7,603 nt of DNA from contig JAGHAO010000069.1 of assembly GCA_021161495.1 (NCBI GenBank), positions 1-7,603 of the forward strand, written 5' to 3'. This DNA is from Caldisericaceae bacterium (GTDB lineage Bacteria > Caldisericota > Caldisericia > Caldisericales > Caldisericaceae). This document shows, piece after piece, positions 5,285 through 7,603 of the stretch. Under the pieces are notes generated by a model. That model did no database searches and was not told where the DNA came from. It worked only from the letters and a program-made list of their open reading frames with translations. Numbering within the stretch: position 1 is the stretch's first letter; the number at the start of each line of letters is the position of its first letter. The translations under genes and the position numbers were made by a program.

Positions 5285-5916
5285 TTTTCCTTTCCGTATT
5301 CGTGAATCATAGATTTTATTTTTGCAATGATAATATCCATTGCGATTTCGTTCTTTCCGCCGCGCGGGATTATTATATCCGCGAATTGTTTTGTGGGTTC
5401 CACGAATTGGATATGCATCGGCCTTACTGTGTTGAGATATTGTTGTGTTACGGATCGCAAATCTCTTCCTCTTTTAAGCACGTCTCTTCTGATTCTTCTG
5501 ATTATGCGGACATCGGAATCTGCGTCGATGAATATTTTGATATCAAACAAATTTCTTATGCCTTCGTCGTAAAATAAGAGTATTCCTTCCACTATGATTA
5601 CCGGAGCGGGGCAAACTTTGATTGTCTCACCCGTCCTTTCGTATTTCGAGAATGAGTACACCGGGATATTTACACATTTCCCGGATTTAAGGGTTAGCAG
5701 ATGATTTTTGAATAATTCTATGTCGAATGCGGACGGATGGTCGTAATTTATCTTTTTTCTTTCAGACAAGGACAGATTCGGAAAATCTTTGTAATATGAA
5801 TCCATTGAGATTATCGCGGTTTTATCTTTTCCTAATCTTTCCTGGATAAGCTTTGCGACGGTTGTTTTTCCGGAGCCTGTCCCTCCTGCAACCCCTATGA
5901 ATTTCGGCCAACTCAT
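5272..5916 (-). CDS. udk: Uridine kinase
   Basis: Udk phosphorylates uridine and cytidine to UMP and CMP in pyrimidine salvage, using ATP or GTP. The product is 214 residues, the normal size for the bacterial enzyme. It has Walker A GGTGSGKT at 11-18, the substrate-site DSYYKD at 39-44, the NYDHPSAFD segment near 57-65, VEGILLF as the Walker B-like strand, and the arginine-rich lid RRIRRDVLKRGRD. The ATG overlaps the stop of the GTPase gene by 4 nt (ATGA) and has no visible ribosome binding site, so it is probably translated by coupling. It is the last gene of the - strand operon. No terminator follows; its end overlaps the radical SAM gene tail-to-tail. Confidence 0.95.
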   Translation of the reverse strand: MSWPKFIGVAGGTGSGKTTVAKLIQERLGKDKTAIISMDSYYKDFPNLSLSERKKINYDHPSAFDIELFKNHLLTLKSGKCVNIPVYSFSKYERTGETIKVCPAPVIIVEGILLFYDEGIRNLFDIKIFIDADSDVRIIRRIRRDVLKRGRDLRSVTQQYLNTVRPMHIQFVEPTKQFADIIIPRGGKNEIAMDIIIAKIKSMIHEYGKENQRY

Positions 5917-6497
5917 ATTTTTGAAACGACAAGTTTTGTAATTGATTTTAACGCTTCGAGAACACCTTTACCTTCAGTAGCGATGGATTCGAAGTATTGG
6001 TATTTGTTTTCTTTGTTTAGCAATTCTTGTAATTCTTCCACGCTCATTATCTCGTTTTCCGGAAAATCTCTTTTGTTGTATTGAAAGACGAGAGGAATTT
6101 TGTCCAGAGATTCTCCGAAGTCTTCCAAGTTTTCCTGCATATCGTTGAAACTGTAAAGGTTTTCTTCTTTTTTTCTCTTTTGAGAATCTGCGACGAATAT
6201 GATCCCGTCGGTTGCGCGCAAAACCGATTTTCTCGTGAGTTTATATATGAATTGCCCCGGAACTGTGTACAGGCTAAGCCTTATTTTGAACCCTTTAATC
6301 GAACCGAGTTCGAGCGGTAGGAAGTCGAAGAACAATGTTCTCTCGGTCTCTGTTGCTATGCTTGTGAACCCGCCCTTTACCTTGTCGGGCAAGTTTCCGT
6401 ATATGTAGCGCAGACTTGTTGTTTTTCCACTCAGTGCGGGGCCGTAATATACTATCTTAAAGGAAATTTCTTTCCGTGCAAAGTTGAATGTGCTCAT
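5913..6497 (-). CDS. mglA: MglA-type small Ras-like GTPase
   Basis: MglA proteins are bacterial Ras-like switches; in Myxococcus they set cell polarity and motility, while roles elsewhere are mostly unknown. The product is 194 residues. P-loop GPALSGKTT lies at 19-27, the switch region ATETERTLFFDFLPL holds Arg53, YTVPGQ ends in Gln82, and the guanine-specificity motif NKRD is at 141-144. Arg53 and Gln82 match the residues used for hydrolysis in Thermus MglA. The usual switch-II Asp is replaced by Thr78-Val79, as is normal in this family. There is no lipid-attachment cysteine or membrane segment. A good AAGGAG lies 6 nt before the ATG. The MglB-like partner is just upstream, and udk overlaps its stop. 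Confidence 0.95.
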   Translation of the reverse strand: MSTFNFARKEISFKIVYYGPALSGKTTSLRYIYGNLPDKVKGGFTSIATETERTLFFDFLPLELGSIKGFKIRLSLYTVPGQFIYKLTRKSVLRATDGIIFVADSQKRKKEENLYSFNDMQENLEDFGESLDKIPLVFQYNKRDFPENEIMSVEELQELLNKENKYQYFESIATEGKGVLEALKSITKLVVSKI

Positions 6498-6514
6498 TAA
6501 AATCTCCTTTCGGA

Positions 6515-7018
6515 TTAAAACAGATTGTCTATTTCGTTTTTAATATCGTTTCCGAACCCTTCGGGCGTTACCTTTTGCTGTTGTTCGGCACTCCTCTTTT
6601 CCGCTTTTTTTACAATGTCTTTTACGCTGTTCCCTATCTTTTTCGCCCAGAAGCGAATTGCGCCTATTGGTGCGTGGTTATCAAAAATAATTGCGAGCAA
6701 TACGCTTTGGGTGATGAGGGAAATATGAATATTTGTTTCTTTTCCCTGGTGAAATGTAATGGTGAATTCTTTTTCTCCCAATAGCCTCGCAAGTTCGTTG
6801 GTTGCGGAAAATACGCCCGCCGCAAGTGCCGACACCATTACGGCTGCGTCGGAGGTAATATCACCGCTTTTTGCTATCAGTTCACCACTTTTGTTTAAAA
6901 GTATTATGTCCTTCGCTTCCGAATCGGCAAGATATTCTCCGAACATTTCATTTATTTGCCGTGATTCGTCTTCATTTAATATTATTGCTACTTTAGAGAG
7001 CCTCTCGTCTTCTTGCAT
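6515..7018 (-). CDS. Roadblock/LC7 domain protein, MglB-like
   Basis: The protein is probably the GTPase-activating or exchange partner of the adjacent MglA. Roadblock proteins dimerise and clasp the GTPase. The product is 167 residues. Residues about 15-130 form the roadblock fold: an opening helix, the IILLNKSGELIAKSG hairpin, the SALAAGVFSATNELARLLGE helix and the FTITFHQGKETNIHIS strands. These two stretches recall MglB from Thermus, from memory. Residues about 131-167 form a charged helical tail (KKAEKRSAEQQQKV), a little beyond the minimal domain. GGAGGTG precedes the ATG at good spacing. It follows the DUF4388 gene by 12 nt and precedes mglA by 17 nt. Assignment as MglB rather than another roadblock subtype rests on the neighbour and needs an alignment. 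Confidence 0.88.
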   Translation of the reverse strand: MQEDERLSKVAIILNEDESRQINEMFGEYLADSEAKDIILLNKSGELIAKSGDITSDAAVMVSALAAGVFSATNELARLLGEKEFTITFHQGKETNIHISLITQSVLLAIIFDNHAPIGAIRFWAKKIGNSVKDIVKKAEKRSAEQQQKVTPEGFGNDIKNEIDNLF

Positions 7019-7030
7019 CTTACACCTCCG

Positions 7031-7555
7031 TTAAGTTATTTTGATTAAGCCCTTTTTTATAATTTTCATAAGTATAATACAAGCTTTGTAATAAGACAAC
7101 TCTTCTTCTTCGAGGATTTGGTCGAGTGTTTTGCCTTCCGCAAGCCTTTTAAGAATTTTCCATTCGGTTTCCGAGATAGATATGTTGTCACCTACGTTTG
7201 TCGATACTTGTATTTTTTTATCACCAGTGAAAACCTCTTTGACTTCCTTGCATTCCTCGCGCACGGACATTCCGTTAAAGATTACTTCCATTGTGTTTTT
7301 GTTTATTGTCTTCGGGGGAAGCACGATATTTTGTACGAATTCGAACACACCGTTTTCTTCAAGGAAAACATCTTTTATCGCATCTTCTCCGTTGGAAAAA
7401 GGGGCTGAAGCATGAAGTATTTCACCGTTTTTAAAGTAAATTCTGTATCTTCTTCTTTTGGAATTTATCTCAAGTTTTCCGCTTTTTTTGCCTGCGGTTA
7501 TCATCTGAATAACCTCTTCCAATTTAAAATCTTTTAAATTTCCTTTTGTCGGCAT
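7031..7555 (-). CDS. DUF4388 (PatA N-terminal-like) protein with C-terminal winged helix
   Basis: Biochemical function is unknown. The product is 174 residues. Residues about 4-110 match the DUF4388 pattern: GNLKDFKLEEVIQMITAGKK, then SGKLEI, then YRIYFKNGEILHA, then DAIKDVFLEENGVFEF. DUF4388 domains are common in proteins next to roadblock and MglA genes and in PatA-like regulators. Residues about 125-174 (SETEWKILKRLAEGKTLDQI...) look like a small winged-helix domain, often paired with DUF4388. No receiver domain or transmembrane segment is present. AAAGGAG lies 5 nt before the ATG, which fixes the start. It is the first visible gene of the four-gene - strand operon and probably supplies a scaffold or sensory input to the GTPase module. 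Confidence 0.87.
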   Translation of the reverse strand: MPTKGNLKDFKLEEVIQMITAGKKSGKLEINSKRRRYRIYFKNGEILHASAPFSNGEDAIKDVFLEENGVFEFVQNIVLPPKTINKNTMEVIFNGMSVREECKEVKEVFTGDKKIQVSTNVGDNISISETEWKILKRLAEGKTLDQILEEEELSYYKACIILMKIIKKGLIKIT

Positions 7556-7573
7556 AAATACTCCTTTTTTATT

Positions 7574-7603
7574 AATTGTATATACAATTGATTTTTATGC
7601 AAA
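7574..7603 (-). promoter_or_regulatory. Operon promoter region with 16-bp palindrome
   Basis: AATTGTATATACAATT at 7574-7589 is a perfect 16-bp inverted repeat placed 18 bp before the DUF4388 start codon. On the - strand it contains TATACA (7577-7582) as a possible -10 box, with TTTGCA (7598-7603) as a weak -35 candidate at 15-bp spacing at the very edge of the window. A dimeric repressor binding here would cover the -10 box. The regulator is unknown and the promoter may extend outside the window. Confidence 0.45.

Overview
The window is a compact bacterial chromosomal segment with ten protein-coding genes, almost no non-coding space, and no sign of mobile elements, CRISPR arrays, or rRNA or tRNA genes. 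Base composition is low to middling in GC. Ribosome binding sites are strong and Firmicute-like (GGAGG), arginine is often AGA/AGG, and expression is controlled by RNA leaders. I cannot name the phylum from this sequence: the signals fit a Gram-positive-type or deep-branching, perhaps thermophilic, bacterium, and the MglA-type GTPase cluster is found in many such groups.

Layout. (1) Positions 1-1278, + strand: the infC-rpmI-rplT operon (IF3, L35, L20). It has a -10 box at the window edge, a leader of about 125 nt with mutually exclusive hairpins, and an AUU start codon for infC. (2) Positions 1299-1327: a perfect 13-bp terminator hairpin shared by two convergent genes. (3) Positions 1328-2047, - strand: ribU, the riboflavin-binding S component of an ECF transporter, behind an FMN riboswitch. 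The riboswitch carries a clean 20-nt hairpin insertion in loop L2, has the Shine-Dalgarno built into stem P1, and has a plausible anti-P1 pairing in a tiny upstream reading frame. (4) Positions 2048-2100: a 53-bp divergent promoter region for ribU and dprA; dprA has no ribosome binding site and may be leaderless. (5) Positions 2101-5284, + strand: dprA, trmFO and a PflX-like radical SAM gene, each joined to the next by an ATGA stop/start overlap. (6) Positions 5272-7603, - strand: an operon read from the right edge, DUF4388 protein, then roadblock (MglB-like) protein, then MglA GTPase, then uridine kinase (udk). Its last gene overlaps the radical SAM gene tail-to-tail by 13 bp. A 16-bp perfect palindrome sits in the promoter region of this operon.

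How the parts work together. Translation initiation and large-subunit proteins come from the first operon, probably under L20 feedback through the leader. RibU would be repressed when FMN is plentiful. The dprA-trmFO-radical SAM group joins single-stranded DNA handling, folate/FAD-dependent tRNA methylation and an uncharacterised iron-sulfur enzyme; here dprA abuts trmFO without the topA gene that often lies between them. The MglA/MglB pair with a DUF4388 protein looks like a small-GTPase switch module, of the kind that controls polarity or surface behaviour in other bacteria, with a uridine kinase translationally coupled to the GTPase. The most unusual items are the FMN riboswitch architecture and the GTPase module with its palindrome and its coupling to udk.
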